From: an uncultured Algibacter sp.
GTDB taxonomy: Bacteria > Bacteroidota > Bacteroidia > Flavobacteriales > Flavobacteriaceae
Direction of reading: 5' to 3'
NCBI RefSeq assembly: GCF_947490405.1
Contig: NZ_CANLGU010000001.1
Coordinates: forward strand, 248,001 to 312,000
DNA: 64,000 nt
Positions 9,380 to 19,043 of the stretch are shown piece after piece. The notes beneath the pieces are model-generated. The model was not told the DNA's origin, made no database searches, and was given only the letters and a program-made list of their open reading frames with translations. How positions within the stretch are numbered: the first letter of the stretch is position 1; each line of letters opens with the position of its first letter. The translations under genes and the position numbers were made by a program.

Positions 9380-11083
9380 ATGATTAAGCATATAATAAAA
9401 AAAGAATTAACTTTGTTACATCTGCTTAAAATATTTTTTTTGAAAACACTATTTACTGTATGTATTTTAACATTTAGTTTTAGCTTATCAGGATTTAGTA
9501 ATAATAACCTAGATTCTTTATTAGTTGAACTTGAACGCACTATGAACAAAAGGATTGTTTTTGATAGTGCCAAAAAATTAAGAATTGAAAATTTAAAAAA
9601 ATTACTTAAAGAAAGCAATTCTACTTCACTTCAAAATAATTATTTTTTGATTAGTGAAATCATTAAGGAGTATGAAAAATATAGTTTTGATAAAGCACTA
9701 ATTTTTATTGAAAAAGGTTTAAATATCGCCAACACACTTAATGACGATAATTTAAAAAAAGAATCTCAATTAAAATTAGCAAAATTATTAGTTACTTCTG
9801 GAAGGTATAAAGAAGCTATAGATGTTTTACATGAAATAGAAAGACCTGAACTACCAGAAAAACTCTTAGATTTATACTACTACAATTACAAAGAAGGGTA
9901 TTCTGGATTAAGTTTTTACACAACTGTAAGTAACAGTAAAGAAAGCTACTCGAATCTTTATAAAATCTACCAGGATTCGTTGCAATTACGATTAACACCT
10001 AATTCTAATGAATCTTTGGCTTTGATTGAAAAAGAATTTCGAGATAATAGAGAAATTAAAAAAGCATTAGAAATTAATTCTAAGAGATTATCAAAAGTTG
10101 CATTAGGCACTCCAAATTATTCACTAATCACCTTTGAAAGATCACTATTATATGGGTTGAATAAAAATACAAACGAACAGAAAAAATATTTAATACTTTC
10201 CGCAATTTCTGACATAAGAGCATCAGTTAAAGACAATGCTTCGCTTACCGAATTAGCTATGATTTTATTTGATGAGGGAAACATAGAAAGGGCTCATGAT
10301 TTTATAGATTTTTCTGTTGAAGATGCTGAAATGTACAACTCTAGATTACGCTTTGTAAACATATCAAACAAACTGTCTGTGATATCAAAAGCTTATGAAG
10401 AAAAGAATTTGGAGCAACAAAATGAATTGAAAAGATTGCTCACTTTTATAAGCATTCTAGTATTATTTTTAGTTTTAACTATAATATATATATACCAACA
10501 GATTAAAAAACTATCTGCAGCACGTAAAGAGTTAAAAAAAGCCAATGATCAACTTTTAAGTTTAAACGAAAAATTAAGTTTTACAAACTCTGACCTTAAC
10601 AGGCTATACAATGAACTTTCTGACTCTGACAGGATAAAAGAACAATATATTGGCACTTTTTTAAATCTATACTCAGACTACATCAACAAACTAGACACTT
10701 ACCGTAAGATGGTAAGAAACTACCTTGTTTCTAATAAAACAAAAACACTACTCGAACTCACCAAATCCAAACAACTTGTTGACAACGAACTTAATATTTT
10801 TTATGAAAATTTCGATAAATCATTTCTCCATATTTACCCCAATTTTGTAGAATCAATAAACAAATTACTAAAGGAAGACCAACAAATAACACTTAAAGAC
10901 GAACAAAGTTTAAATACGGAATTAAGAATTTTTGCTCTTATCAGATTAGGTATTACTAGCAGTACTAAAATTTCTAAGATTTTACGGTACTCTGTAAACA
11001 CTATATATAATTATAGAGTAAAAGTTAAAAACAATGCTAAAAACAGAGACACTTTTGAAGATTCTGTAAAAAGAACATCTTAG
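9380..11083 (+). CDS. DUF6377-type membrane regulator with TPR-like sensor and C-terminal HTH
   Basis: 567 residues. An N-terminal signal or anchor segment (residues 16-35) is followed by an all-helical, TPR-like periplasmic region to about 345, one transmembrane helix (about 352-372), a coiled coil (about 375-410) and a cytoplasmic part ending in a helix-turn-helix (about 515-555). The HTH carries RLGITSSTKISKILRYSVNTIYNYR. This architecture is that of DUF6377 regulators, which sit beside SusC/SusD operons and are thought to sense imported glycans and switch on the neighbouring operon. It is followed by a SusC operon on the same strand and is divergent from the GH operon, so the rightward SusC-GH30 operon is the likely target. 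Confidence 0.85.
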   Translation: MIKHIIKKELTLLHLLKIFFLKTLFTVCILTFSFSLSGFSNNNLDSLLVELERTMNKRIVFDSAKKLRIENLKKLLKESNSTSLQNNYFLISEIIKEYEKYSFDKALIFIEKGLNIANTLNDDNLKKESQLKLAKLLVTSGRYKEAIDVLHEIERPELPEKLLDLYYYNYKEGYSGLSFYTTVSNSKESYSNLYKIYQDSLQLRLTPNSNESLALIEKEFRDNREIKKALEINSKRLSKVALGTPNYSLITFERSLLYGLNKNTNEQKKYLILSAISDIRASVKDNASLTELAMILFDEGNIERAHDFIDFSVEDAEMYNSRLRFVNISNKLSVISKAYEEKNLEQQNELKRLLTFISILVLFLVLTIIYIYQQIKKLSAARKELKKANDQLLSLNEKLSFTNSDLNRLYNELSDSDRIKEQYIGTFLNLYSDYINKLDTYRKMVRNYLVSNKTKTLLELTKSKQLVDNELNIFYENFDKSFLHIYPNFVESINKLLKEDQQITLKDEQSLNTELRIFALIRLGITSSTKISKILRYSVNTIYNYRVKVKNNAKNRDTFEDSVKRTS

Positions 11084-11167
11084 TATTATTCACAATTATT
11101 TATTCCTGAAAATCGTTATATTTTTCTCACATATGTAATATAAACATACTTTTAAAAAACCACTATT

Positions 11168-11256
11168 AATCTACTTTTTTTTATATATAAAAAATTACAA
11201 ATAAATGATTATCAGTTATTTATTTATTTTATAAACATTTTATAATCTACTTTTTT
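11168..11256 (+). repeat. Direct repeat upstream of SusC no. 1
   Basis: The 13-mer AATCTACTTTTTT occurs at 11168-11180 and again at 11244-11256, 76 bp apart, in the 277-bp gap between the DUF6377 gene and SusC. The second copy ends 10 bp before the -33 box of the SusC promoter. Position and repetition suit activator binding, for example by the adjacent DUF6377 protein; this is inference. The rest of the gap is AT-rich without a recognisable gene. Confidence 0.4.
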
Positions 11257-11266
11257 AATACTCTCA

Positions 11267-11299
11267 TTTGATAAACACATTTGTTAGGTTGTAAATTTG
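11267..11299 (+). promoter_or_regulatory. Promoter of the SusC-SusD-GH30 operon
   Basis: TTTG (11267-11270), a 21-bp spacer and TAAATTTG (11292-11299) match the Bacteroidota -33/-7 pattern exactly. Transcription would start near 11305, leaving a 5' leader of about 55 bases before the ATG at 11361. No CAGGATA element is present, which sets this operon apart from the five leftward promoters. Confidence 0.6.
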
Positions 11300-11360
11300 T
11301 CTTCCAGCGTCATATAGTTTTAAACTATTGAACGCAAGCCACTAACTAAATACATTATTA

Positions 11361-14297
11361 ATGATTACCATAAAGAAAATTCTATTTCTCACTTTTCTTG
11401 TACCTGCATTTTGTTTAAGTCAAAATATTATAAGAGGAAAAGTTACTGACAATTCTGGACAACCTATTCCTGGAGTAACTGTCTTAATCAAAGGCACATC
11501 TAATGGTGCCTCGACAGATTTTGACGGACTATACTCATTAGACGCCTCGGTAAATAATGAATCCATCTTAGTATTCAGCTATTTAGGCATGAAAACTATT
11601 GAAGAAACTATTAACGGTAGAGTCTCTATTGATGTATCAATGGAAGAAAACACTCAAGCCTTAGAAGAGATTATTGTAGTAGGCTATGGGGCACAACAAA
11701 AGAAAGACATAACAGGGTCTGTATCTCAAATTAAATCAGAAGTATTAGAACAACGTAGTAATGCGCAAATTGGCTCTCTTTTGCAAGGACAAGCTACTGG
11801 TGTTGAAGTTTTAGCAAACTCTGGTAAACCATCAGCAGGTTTAAGTATAAGAATTAGAGGCACAAACTCAATCACTTCTGGCAGTGAGCCCTTGTATGTT
11901 GTAGATGGTGTTCCTACCACAGACACACGTTCTATTAACCCTGCTGATATAGACGCTATTTCTGTTTTAAAAGACGCATCTTCAGCTGCAATATATGGAG
12001 CTCAGGGCGCAAATGGTGTAGTTTTAATTACAACAAAACGAGGTACTACTGAGAAAGCAAAATTAACATTCGATACCTATTTAGGTATCTCTCAAGTATG
12101 GAATACACTTCCTGTATTAAACGGTGAACAATACAGGGATTTAATGACTGAACTTGGACAAACTACAGATTGGGAAATGTTTAATCAAAATACAGATTGG
12201 CAAAATGAAATTTTTCAAAACGGGATTTCTAATAATTATCAATTGTCTATGTCTGGTCGAAACAATGGAACTAACTACTATGTCTCGGCAGGTTATACTA
12301 ACCAAGAAGGTATAGTTAAAAGCTCAGAACTACAACGCTTTAATTTCAAAATTAATTTTGATCAAGATGTTAATGATTGGCTTAAAGTTGGTACAAGAAT
12401 AGCTTACACACAATATAGTGACGTAGATGTTAATGATAACAACAATGTTAATCAAGGTGGTGTTTTACTTGGCGCATTAACTACACCTTCTGTAATAGGA
12501 ATTTTTAACGAAGATGGCTCATTTACAAGTAATCCATTTCAAAACTGGGAAAACCCTTTAGCTTCGACTGATGGTTTAGATCGTGAATTTAATAGCCAAC
12601 GATTCTTGGGGAATTTATACTTTGAGATTAAGCTTATTAAAAACTTGAAGTTTAAAACAAATGTAGGTATAGATAATAGTTTCGGTGTATTTGATTCTTT
12701 TCTAGACCCATTTAGAACTGGCTTTGGTAGAGCACTTCAAGGTAGAAGTATAAATTCTACCAATAAGAGTTCATATTATATAATTGAAAACACTTTGTCT
12801 TATAATAACGTAATAAACAATCATAAGATTGAAGGTTTAATTGGTTCTGTTAATCAAAAAAATAAATTTGAAAATAGTAATATTGAAACACGAAATTTTG
12901 CAAGTGCCACAGTTACTACCACTAATGGTGGTTCAGAAATATTTGATGCTTCTTCTGATAAAGCAGAAAAAGCAAACTCATCGTTTTTAGGTAGACTAAA
13001 TTACAGTTATGCTGACAAATATTTGGTTACAGCGAATTTTAGAGCCGATGGCTCAAGTGTTTTTGGACCTAATAAGCGTTGGGGATATTTCCCATCGTTC
13101 TCTCTAGGTTGGAGAATTTCTCAAGAAGGCTTCTTAGAAAACTCTAAAACCATAAGTGATTTAAAGTTTCGAGCGGGGTGGGGCATAGTAGGTAACGATC
13201 AAATCCAAAACTATGCATATTTAGGTCGTGTTGGTAGTGGTGCCAATTATCCAATTGGTGGTGTTGTACAACCAGGAACTTTTCCTGCTTCAATAGAAAA
13301 TTTAGAATTAAAATGGGAAGAATCCAATCAAACGAATATAGGTGTAGATCTAGCTTTATTTTCTGGAAAAGTAAATATTACTGCTGATGCTTATATAAAG
13401 AGAACAAAAGATTTACTGTTCGATGCTCCTCTACCTAATGCTACAGGCTTTACAAGCGCCATTCAAAATATTGGAGAACTTGAAAATAGAGGTATTGAAT
13501 TTAGCTTGAGAACACAAAATATTGATAGCAAAATCTTTGCTTGGGATTCTAACATTAATATTTCTTTCAATAGAAATAAAATTACAAAATTAGTTGACTC
13601 TGATGTATTTCAAGGAGGAATTGCTGGTGGTCGTGGAGAAGCCGCTTTAATTCGAGAAGGAGAACCTTTAGGTATTTTATTTGGTTATATATATGGTGGT
13701 GTAGACCCGCAAACAGGTAATGCATTTTACATTGATAGAAATGGTGCTTCCACATTTAATCCAACCGCAGATGATAGAGCAATAATTGGAGATGCTAATC
13801 CAAGTTTCACTTATTCTGCGACCAACAATTTTTCATATAAAAATTTCAGCTTAATGATTTATTTACAAGGATCTTATGGCAACGATATGCTCAATGCCAC
13901 ACGTATTGAGACTGAGGGATTAATAGATCCAAAAAACCAATCTGTTGCAGTTTTAGACAGATGGCGACAACCAGGAGATATTACAACCATACCAAGAGCT
14001 GTTTTTGGTAACTCAGACAATTCTAGAGTATCTACCCGATTCATTGAAGACGCTTCTTACCTGAGAGTTAAAGCGGTTACCCTAGGGTATAATTTCCCTA
14101 AAGAAATTTTAGAAAAAATAAAGATAAGCGCTTTAAAATTATACGTTACAGGAGAAAACTTATTGACGTTTACAAATTACTCTGGGTTTGACCCTGAAGT
14201 AAATGCATTTGGAGGTAGCAACACCATAAGAGGAATAGACTTTGGTACTTTCCCACAAGCAAGAACTACTCTTTTTGGTTTAAGTGTAACGTTTTAA
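11361..14297 (+). CDS. SusC-like TonB-dependent outer-membrane transporter (no. 1)
   Basis: A 978-residue SusC/RagA protein. After the signal peptide comes a carboxypeptidase-D regulatory-like domain (about 22-100, IRGKVTDNSGQPIPGVTV), the TonB box and plug (about 105-220, VVGYGAQQKKDITGSV) and a 22-strand barrel ending in the expected aromatic C-terminus (TLFGLSVTF). It imports oligosaccharides across the outer membrane together with the SusD protein encoded 11 bp downstream. The following GH30 genes suggest a beta-linked glucan or a related glycan as cargo. It is the first gene of a plus-strand operon and probably answers to the DUF6377 regulator. Confidence 0.96.
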   Translation: MITIKKILFLTFLVPAFCLSQNIIRGKVTDNSGQPIPGVTVLIKGTSNGASTDFDGLYSLDASVNNESILVFSYLGMKTIEETINGRVSIDVSMEENTQALEEIIVVGYGAQQKKDITGSVSQIKSEVLEQRSNAQIGSLLQGQATGVEVLANSGKPSAGLSIRIRGTNSITSGSEPLYVVDGVPTTDTRSINPADIDAISVLKDASSAAIYGAQGANGVVLITTKRGTTEKAKLTFDTYLGISQVWNTLPVLNGEQYRDLMTELGQTTDWEMFNQNTDWQNEIFQNGISNNYQLSMSGRNNGTNYYVSAGYTNQEGIVKSSELQRFNFKINFDQDVNDWLKVGTRIAYTQYSDVDVNDNNNVNQGGVLLGALTTPSVIGIFNEDGSFTSNPFQNWENPLASTDGLDREFNSQRFLGNLYFEIKLIKNLKFKTNVGIDNSFGVFDSFLDPFRTGFGRALQGRSINSTNKSSYYIIENTLSYNNVINNHKIEGLIGSVNQKNKFENSNIETRNFASATVTTTNGGSEIFDASSDKAEKANSSFLGRLNYSYADKYLVTANFRADGSSVFGPNKRWGYFPSFSLGWRISQEGFLENSKTISDLKFRAGWGIVGNDQIQNYAYLGRVGSGANYPIGGVVQPGTFPASIENLELKWEESNQTNIGVDLALFSGKVNITADAYIKRTKDLLFDAPLPNATGFTSAIQNIGELENRGIEFSLRTQNIDSKIFAWDSNINISFNRNKITKLVDSDVFQGGIAGGRGEAALIREGEPLGILFGYIYGGVDPQTGNAFYIDRNGASTFNPTADDRAIIGDANPSFTYSATNNFSYKNFSLMIYLQGSYGNDMLNATRIETEGLIDPKNQSVAVLDRWRQPGDITTIPRAVFGNSDNSRVSTRFIEDASYLRVKAVTLGYNFPKEILEKIKISALKLYVTGENLLTFTNYSGFDPEVNAFGGSNTIRGIDFGTFPQARTTLFGLSVTF

Positions 14298-14308
14298 AAA
14301 ATTCAACT

Positions 14309-15769
14309 ATGAAATTAAATACTATATTAATAATCTTAGGTCTTTTACTATTTACTAATTGTGATGACTTTTTAGATCTTACGCCAATTTCTGAAGAAAC
14401 TAGTGCAGATGCGTACACCACTGCTTCACAAATTGAAGCTGCCTTAACTGGAAGTTATGAATCTTTTCAATCTTCAGAATATTATGTTTGGGACTATTTA
14501 TTATTTCAAGATATGCGCGCCGATAATAATTATGCAGGTGGTGATAATCCTGAAATATTCGCTATAGACTTTCTAGATATAGCCCCTACACATTCCAGAC
14601 TATTTACACATTGGTCTAATCTATACAACGCAATTTCTAAAGCTAATGTAGTTTTAGAACGTGTAAATCAAATATCAGATGCTCAATTAACTGATGAAAG
14701 AAAGGCACAAATAAGAGGAGAAGCTCTCTTTTTAAGGTCTTATCACTATTTTACTTTAGCAAAACTATGGGGCAGCGTGCCTTTGATTACAAGTTCAATT
14801 AAAGCAACTACTGCAGAAAGCGTAAATATTCCTAAATCACCTATTGAAGACATATACGCTCAAATTACTGACGATTTAGAATTGGCTGCTACACTATTAC
14901 CAGATACTTATGGAAGTAGCTCAATTACCAAAGCAAGAGCAACTGCAGGTGCTGCACATGCTTTGGCTGCTAAAGCCTATGCGCAACAACCAAACCCTAA
15001 TTATGATGCTGTATTAGCACATATTCGTGAAGTAGAAAATAGTGCTGCTGGATATACTTTAATAAACTACAGTGAATTATTTGATGGTAATAATCCAAAC
15101 AATGCTGAATCTATTATTGAAGTACAATATTTAGGAGGTAATGAAGGTAATTTTGGACCTCAACTATTGTTACCGCCTTCAGTTACTGGCGATACTTGGA
15201 GAAAATTTGTAACACCATCGGTTGACTTAATTAGCGCATTTGATGCGGAAGAAGATACTGTTAGAAAAAATGCATCTATCCTTTTTGAACAAGTACAATG
15301 GGTTGATGAGTTTTGGGGAAATTCGGCAGGCAGCACCATTCCTTTTAGTTATAAATGGAAAAATGCTAATGGTTTTGCTAGTCCAGACAACACTTACTTA
15401 ATACGATATGGTGATATTGTTTTATTAAAGGCTGAAGCTCTAAATGAATTAAATCAATTAGATGCTGCCGTAATCGAAGTAAATAGAATTAGAAACAGAG
15501 CACAATTACCTGACCTTACCGACACTCAAAAAAGTTCCAAATCTGTTTTAAAACAAAACATTCTTAAAGAACGTCGTTTAGAATTATTTCAAGAAGGACA
15601 ACGATGGGATGATTTAGTTCGCTATGGTGAAATTATCACAACAATGAACAACTTGCTTGAAATCGACTTAAGAACCAATACCGCTATAAACTATAATATG
15701 ACTGCTTCTAAAATATTTTTACCAATTCCGCAACAGGAATTAGATAGAAATCCAGCTTTAGAGCCTTAA
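14309..15769 (+). CDS. SusD-like surface glycan-binding lipoprotein (no. 1)
   Basis: A 486-residue RagB/SusD lipoprotein with lipobox LLFTNC (Cys19) and the N-terminal signature CDDFLDLTPISEETSADAYTT. TPR-type helices follow, and the typical C-terminus has ERRLELFQEGQRWDDLVRYG and FLPIPQQELDRNPALE. It forms the lid on the SusC barrel encoded immediately upstream and captures oligosaccharides at the cell surface. It is 11 bp downstream of SusC and 11 bp upstream of the SusE-like gene, so translation is probably coupled across one transcript. Confidence 0.95.
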   Translation: MKLNTILIILGLLLFTNCDDFLDLTPISEETSADAYTTASQIEAALTGSYESFQSSEYYVWDYLLFQDMRADNNYAGGDNPEIFAIDFLDIAPTHSRLFTHWSNLYNAISKANVVLERVNQISDAQLTDERKAQIRGEALFLRSYHYFTLAKLWGSVPLITSSIKATTAESVNIPKSPIEDIYAQITDDLELAATLLPDTYGSSSITKARATAGAAHALAAKAYAQQPNPNYDAVLAHIREVENSAAGYTLINYSELFDGNNPNNAESIIEVQYLGGNEGNFGPQLLLPPSVTGDTWRKFVTPSVDLISAFDAEEDTVRKNASILFEQVQWVDEFWGNSAGSTIPFSYKWKNANGFASPDNTYLIRYGDIVLLKAEALNELNQLDAAVIEVNRIRNRAQLPDLTDTQKSSKSVLKQNILKERRLELFQEGQRWDDLVRYGEIITTMNNLLEIDLRTNTAINYNMTASKIFLPIPQQELDRNPALEP

Positions 15770-15780
15770 AAAAATTGATT

Positions 15781-17529
15781 ATGAAAACGCTATTTAAAAA
15801 TGTATTGTTTTTAATTTCTATGACTGCTATTCTAGTGGCTTGTGAAACTGAAAATAATTTAGAAACGGAAGGACTTTGGCAACTTAGTAATCCTTCTATA
15901 ACATTACCAAGTGATAACTTGATAGTTCTAGACGAAACAACGCCTAATGACATTATAACTTTTAGCTGGGAAGCAGCAGTATCGTCAGCTAATTTTATAG
16001 TAAGTTATAATGTAGTTCTAGACACTTTAGGCTCTACCAGTTTTGATACGCCTATCTTAAAATTAACTCCCGAAAATAGTGGACGAGCACTATCAGCTTC
16101 AATCTCGTATGAAACTATAGACCAAGCATTATCGTTTGCTGGTTATCAAGCCAATAGTGATGTAGAATTAACTTGGGGGGTAGTAGCTAGTAGTATTAAC
16201 AAAACATCTGTTGATTCTAATACCTTAACTATAAAACGTTTTGAAAATGAAATAGTACCTAACCGTTTATTTATATCTGGTACAGCTACAGAAAACAACA
16301 ATAATTTATCTAATGCTATTCTTTTAAGACGCTTAAATGATGTTGAAGGAAAACCTTCTAATATTCATGAGGTTTACACAAGTTTAAAAGCAGGTAATAC
16401 TTTTAAATTTTATAGCGAACAATCTTTACCTGCCTTAGTTTATGGAGGTACTCAAGAAGGAGAAATCATAAAATCTGGAACGCCAATTTCTGTTAATGAG
16501 GATGGACAATATAGAATAAAAGTAGATTTAGATAACAATACGTATTCTCTTCTAAAAGTTGAACGATGGAATATGAAAGGAAGCCCTATTATTGGCGGAT
16601 GGGGAAGTGATGAACCTTTAGAATACATTGGCGGAGGTATTTGGCAAGCTTCTATTCAACTAGTAAATACAGGTGGATTCTTATTTAGAGCAGATGTTGA
16701 TGGAGCAGACTTTTGGTCTTATTTACTAAAACGTATTGTAGGCACTTCTAATACATTAATTATCGAGACTGATGCTGCTACACAAGGTGTAAGTTTTGAG
16801 GATATCCCTTCTGAACAATTAGGTACTAAATTAGTAACTTTAAATCTATCGGCAAGCGCATATACTTACACTATAGAAAATGACCCAAATGCTGCTGAAC
16901 CTCTAGAAGCACCAAACGCCTTATACTTATTTAAAAACAATCAATTGGTAGGAGAACTTACTAAAGATGGAGACACATTTAGAACTGAAAATTACATTGC
17001 ATTACAAAATGGAGACGAGGTAACCCTCAATACATCATCTGATGGATCGGGTGATAGTTTTACCACTTTCGACAATATTGGAGCTACCACAGAACCTGAT
17101 GGTATAAATGTTAACGAAAGCCCTGATCTATCAGAAGGCACTAATGTTATTGGTGTTGAGAGAGATCAAGCTTATACATTTACTATAGATTTTGCCAACG
17201 CCAAGTTTCAGTGGAATTATTATAATATCTTCTTATTTCATTGGGATGAAATTAATCAGAAATGGGAGGAAAGAAATGAATTTTTAATGACTTATGAACA
17301 TCCTTATACGTTCATAACCACAGTGGATATAAGTGCTAATTTCGACATGAAATTTATCTCGCCATGGGATAATGATTTTGGATCAGAATCTCCTTCTGAA
17401 TTATCGGGTAATATTACCAACAGAGGTGGATCTAATATCAGAAATATCACTACAAATGGAAATTATCGTGTTTCTATTGAGGTTACACCAGACTTTTCTT
17501 CTGGCACTTATGAATTTGTTCAACAATAA
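15781..17529 (+). CDS. SusE/SusF-like starch-binding-type outer-membrane lipoprotein
   Basis: A 582-residue lipoprotein (TAILVACETE). The first about 150 residues match the SusE N-terminal Ig-like domain (ITLPSDNLIVLDETTPNDIITFSWEAA pattern, quoted only in part here: FSWEAAVSSANF). Two or more SusF/E beta-domains follow (PIIGGWGSDEPLEYIGGGIW region), then a longer C-terminal beta region. Such proteins hold glycan near the SusCD complex. The frame extends upstream to a TTG at 15775, but the ATG at 15781 (MKTLFKNVLFLISM) gives the proper signal peptide. Third gene of the GH30 operon. Confidence 0.85.
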   Translation: MKTLFKNVLFLISMTAILVACETENNLETEGLWQLSNPSITLPSDNLIVLDETTPNDIITFSWEAAVSSANFIVSYNVVLDTLGSTSFDTPILKLTPENSGRALSASISYETIDQALSFAGYQANSDVELTWGVVASSINKTSVDSNTLTIKRFENEIVPNRLFISGTATENNNNLSNAILLRRLNDVEGKPSNIHEVYTSLKAGNTFKFYSEQSLPALVYGGTQEGEIIKSGTPISVNEDGQYRIKVDLDNNTYSLLKVERWNMKGSPIIGGWGSDEPLEYIGGGIWQASIQLVNTGGFLFRADVDGADFWSYLLKRIVGTSNTLIIETDAATQGVSFEDIPSEQLGTKLVTLNLSASAYTYTIENDPNAAEPLEAPNALYLFKNNQLVGELTKDGDTFRTENYIALQNGDEVTLNTSSDGSGDSFTTFDNIGATTEPDGINVNESPDLSEGTNVIGVERDQAYTFTIDFANAKFQWNYYNIFLFHWDEINQKWEERNEFLMTYEHPYTFITTVDISANFDMKFISPWDNDFGSESPSELSGNITNRGGSNIRNITTNGNYRVSIEVTPDFSSGTYEFVQQ

Positions 17530-17564
17530 AATATAAAACTGCTGTAAAAGCTTGTTATAAAATT

Positions 17565-19022
17565 ATGAAAAAGGAAAATTTAAAAATAGTTTACAGGAGC
17601 GTATCGCTTATCATGTTGGTTGGAATACTTTTTAGTTGCCAAAGCTGTCAAGATATTGATAATGAATTTAACACAATTCCACCTCCAATGTCAGAAACAG
17701 TAAATGTTAATTTTTACCTAACAAGACCAGATCAATCTGCATTATTTAGTAAGCAACAATCAGGTATTAGTGCTTTCAACGAAAATTCCAATTTTTCAAT
17801 CAACGTATCAGATGGTACAATGTATCAAGAAATGTCTGGATTTGGCTTTTCTTTAACTGGTGGTAGTGCTTTACACATAAATAACATGTCTTCATCAGCT
17901 AGAAATACTCTATTAAATGAGCTTTTTAAATGGGACGAAAATAACATTGGTGTGAGTTACTTAAGAGTTAGTATTGGCTCGTCTGATTTAGATATTGAAC
18001 CTTTTTCATATAACGACTTATCTAGTGGAGAAACTGATATTGATTTAGATAGATTTTCTATAAATAAAGACAGAGTTAACCTCATCCCCGTTTTAAAAGA
18101 AATTTTAGCTATAAACCCTAATATCACTATTGCAGCTTCACCTTGGTCTGCTCCCGCTTGGATGAAAACCAATCAAAGTACCATAGGCGGTAGTTTAAAA
18201 ACAGAGTACAATGAAACCTATGCTAACTACTTTGTAAAATACATAGAAGCCATGGCTGCTGAGGGCATCACTATAAATGCAATAATTCCTCAAAACGAGC
18301 CATTAAATGAAACCAATAACCCTAGTATGGTAATGCAGCCTACAGAACAGGCCAATTTTATAAAAAATTATTTAGGTCCTGCATTTCAAACAGCAAATAT
18401 TACAACTAAAATTATTGCTTACGGACACAATCCTGACAGAACAGATTTCCCTATAACGGTATTGAATGACAATGAAGCAAACCCTTTTATAGACGGTTCT
18501 GCATTTCATTTATATGCTGGTCGAATAGATAATTTAAGTTTAGTTCATAATGCTCACCCTGATAAGAATATTTACTTCTCTGAGCAGTGGGTTGGTGCTT
18601 TTGAAGAATTTTCAGAAAGTTTAAAATGGCATACGCGTGAATTACTTGTTGGTGCTACCCGAAATTGGTCTAAAACAGTTTTAGAATGGAATTTAGCAGC
18701 AGATGCAAATCAAGACCCTCATACAAATGGTGGTTGCACAGAGTGCTTAGGAGCTTTAACTATTGAAGGTAACAACGTAACCAAAAATGTAGCCTACTAC
18801 ATTATTGCGCATGCTTCAAAATATGTAAGACCAGGCTCTGTAAGAATAGAATCGAACTTTTCTACAGAATTACCCAATGTAGCTTATAAAACACCTGACG
18901 ATAGCATTGTTGTTATTGTTTTAAATAATACAGGTACTCGAAAAGATTTTAACATCAAAGTTGGAGACCAACCGATATCTACAGCATTAGATGCTGGAGC
19001 TGTTGGAACTTTTATTTGGTAA
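17565..19022 (+). CDS. GH30 glycoside hydrolase, lipoprotein (first of a tandem pair)
   Basis: A 485-residue lipoprotein (LFSCQSC) with a GH-A TIM barrel and a C-terminal beta domain. PQNEP places the acid/base at Glu245 and IYFSEQW the nucleophile at Glu340, the usual GH30 spacing. SPWSAPAWMKTN is another family hallmark. GH30 includes beta-1,6-glucanases, glucosylceramidase-like beta-glucosidases, xylanases and beta-fucosidases. The 1/3-type motifs and the SusCD/SusE neighbours favour beta-glucan, but linkage is not decided by sequence. It is followed 21 bp later by a second, diverged GH30. Confidence 0.92.
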   Translation: MKKENLKIVYRSVSLIMLVGILFSCQSCQDIDNEFNTIPPPMSETVNVNFYLTRPDQSALFSKQQSGISAFNENSNFSINVSDGTMYQEMSGFGFSLTGGSALHINNMSSSARNTLLNELFKWDENNIGVSYLRVSIGSSDLDIEPFSYNDLSSGETDIDLDRFSINKDRVNLIPVLKEILAINPNITIAASPWSAPAWMKTNQSTIGGSLKTEYNETYANYFVKYIEAMAAEGITINAIIPQNEPLNETNNPSMVMQPTEQANFIKNYLGPAFQTANITTKIIAYGHNPDRTDFPITVLNDNEANPFIDGSAFHLYAGRIDNLSLVHNAHPDKNIYFSEQWVGAFEEFSESLKWHTRELLVGATRNWSKTVLEWNLAADANQDPHTNGGCTECLGALTIEGNNVTKNVAYYIIAHASKYVRPGSVRIESNFSTELPNVAYKTPDDSIVVIVLNNTGTRKDFNIKVGDQPISTALDAGAVGTFIW

Positions 19023-19043
19023 GTACTTCCTATAATAATTATT

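Noticed and set aside
15775-15780. Start of the SusE-like gene at 15775.
   Set aside because: That codon is TTG; the ATG at 15781 gives the lipoprotein signal. The same reasoning moves GH88 to 41632 and the lectin gene to 20551.
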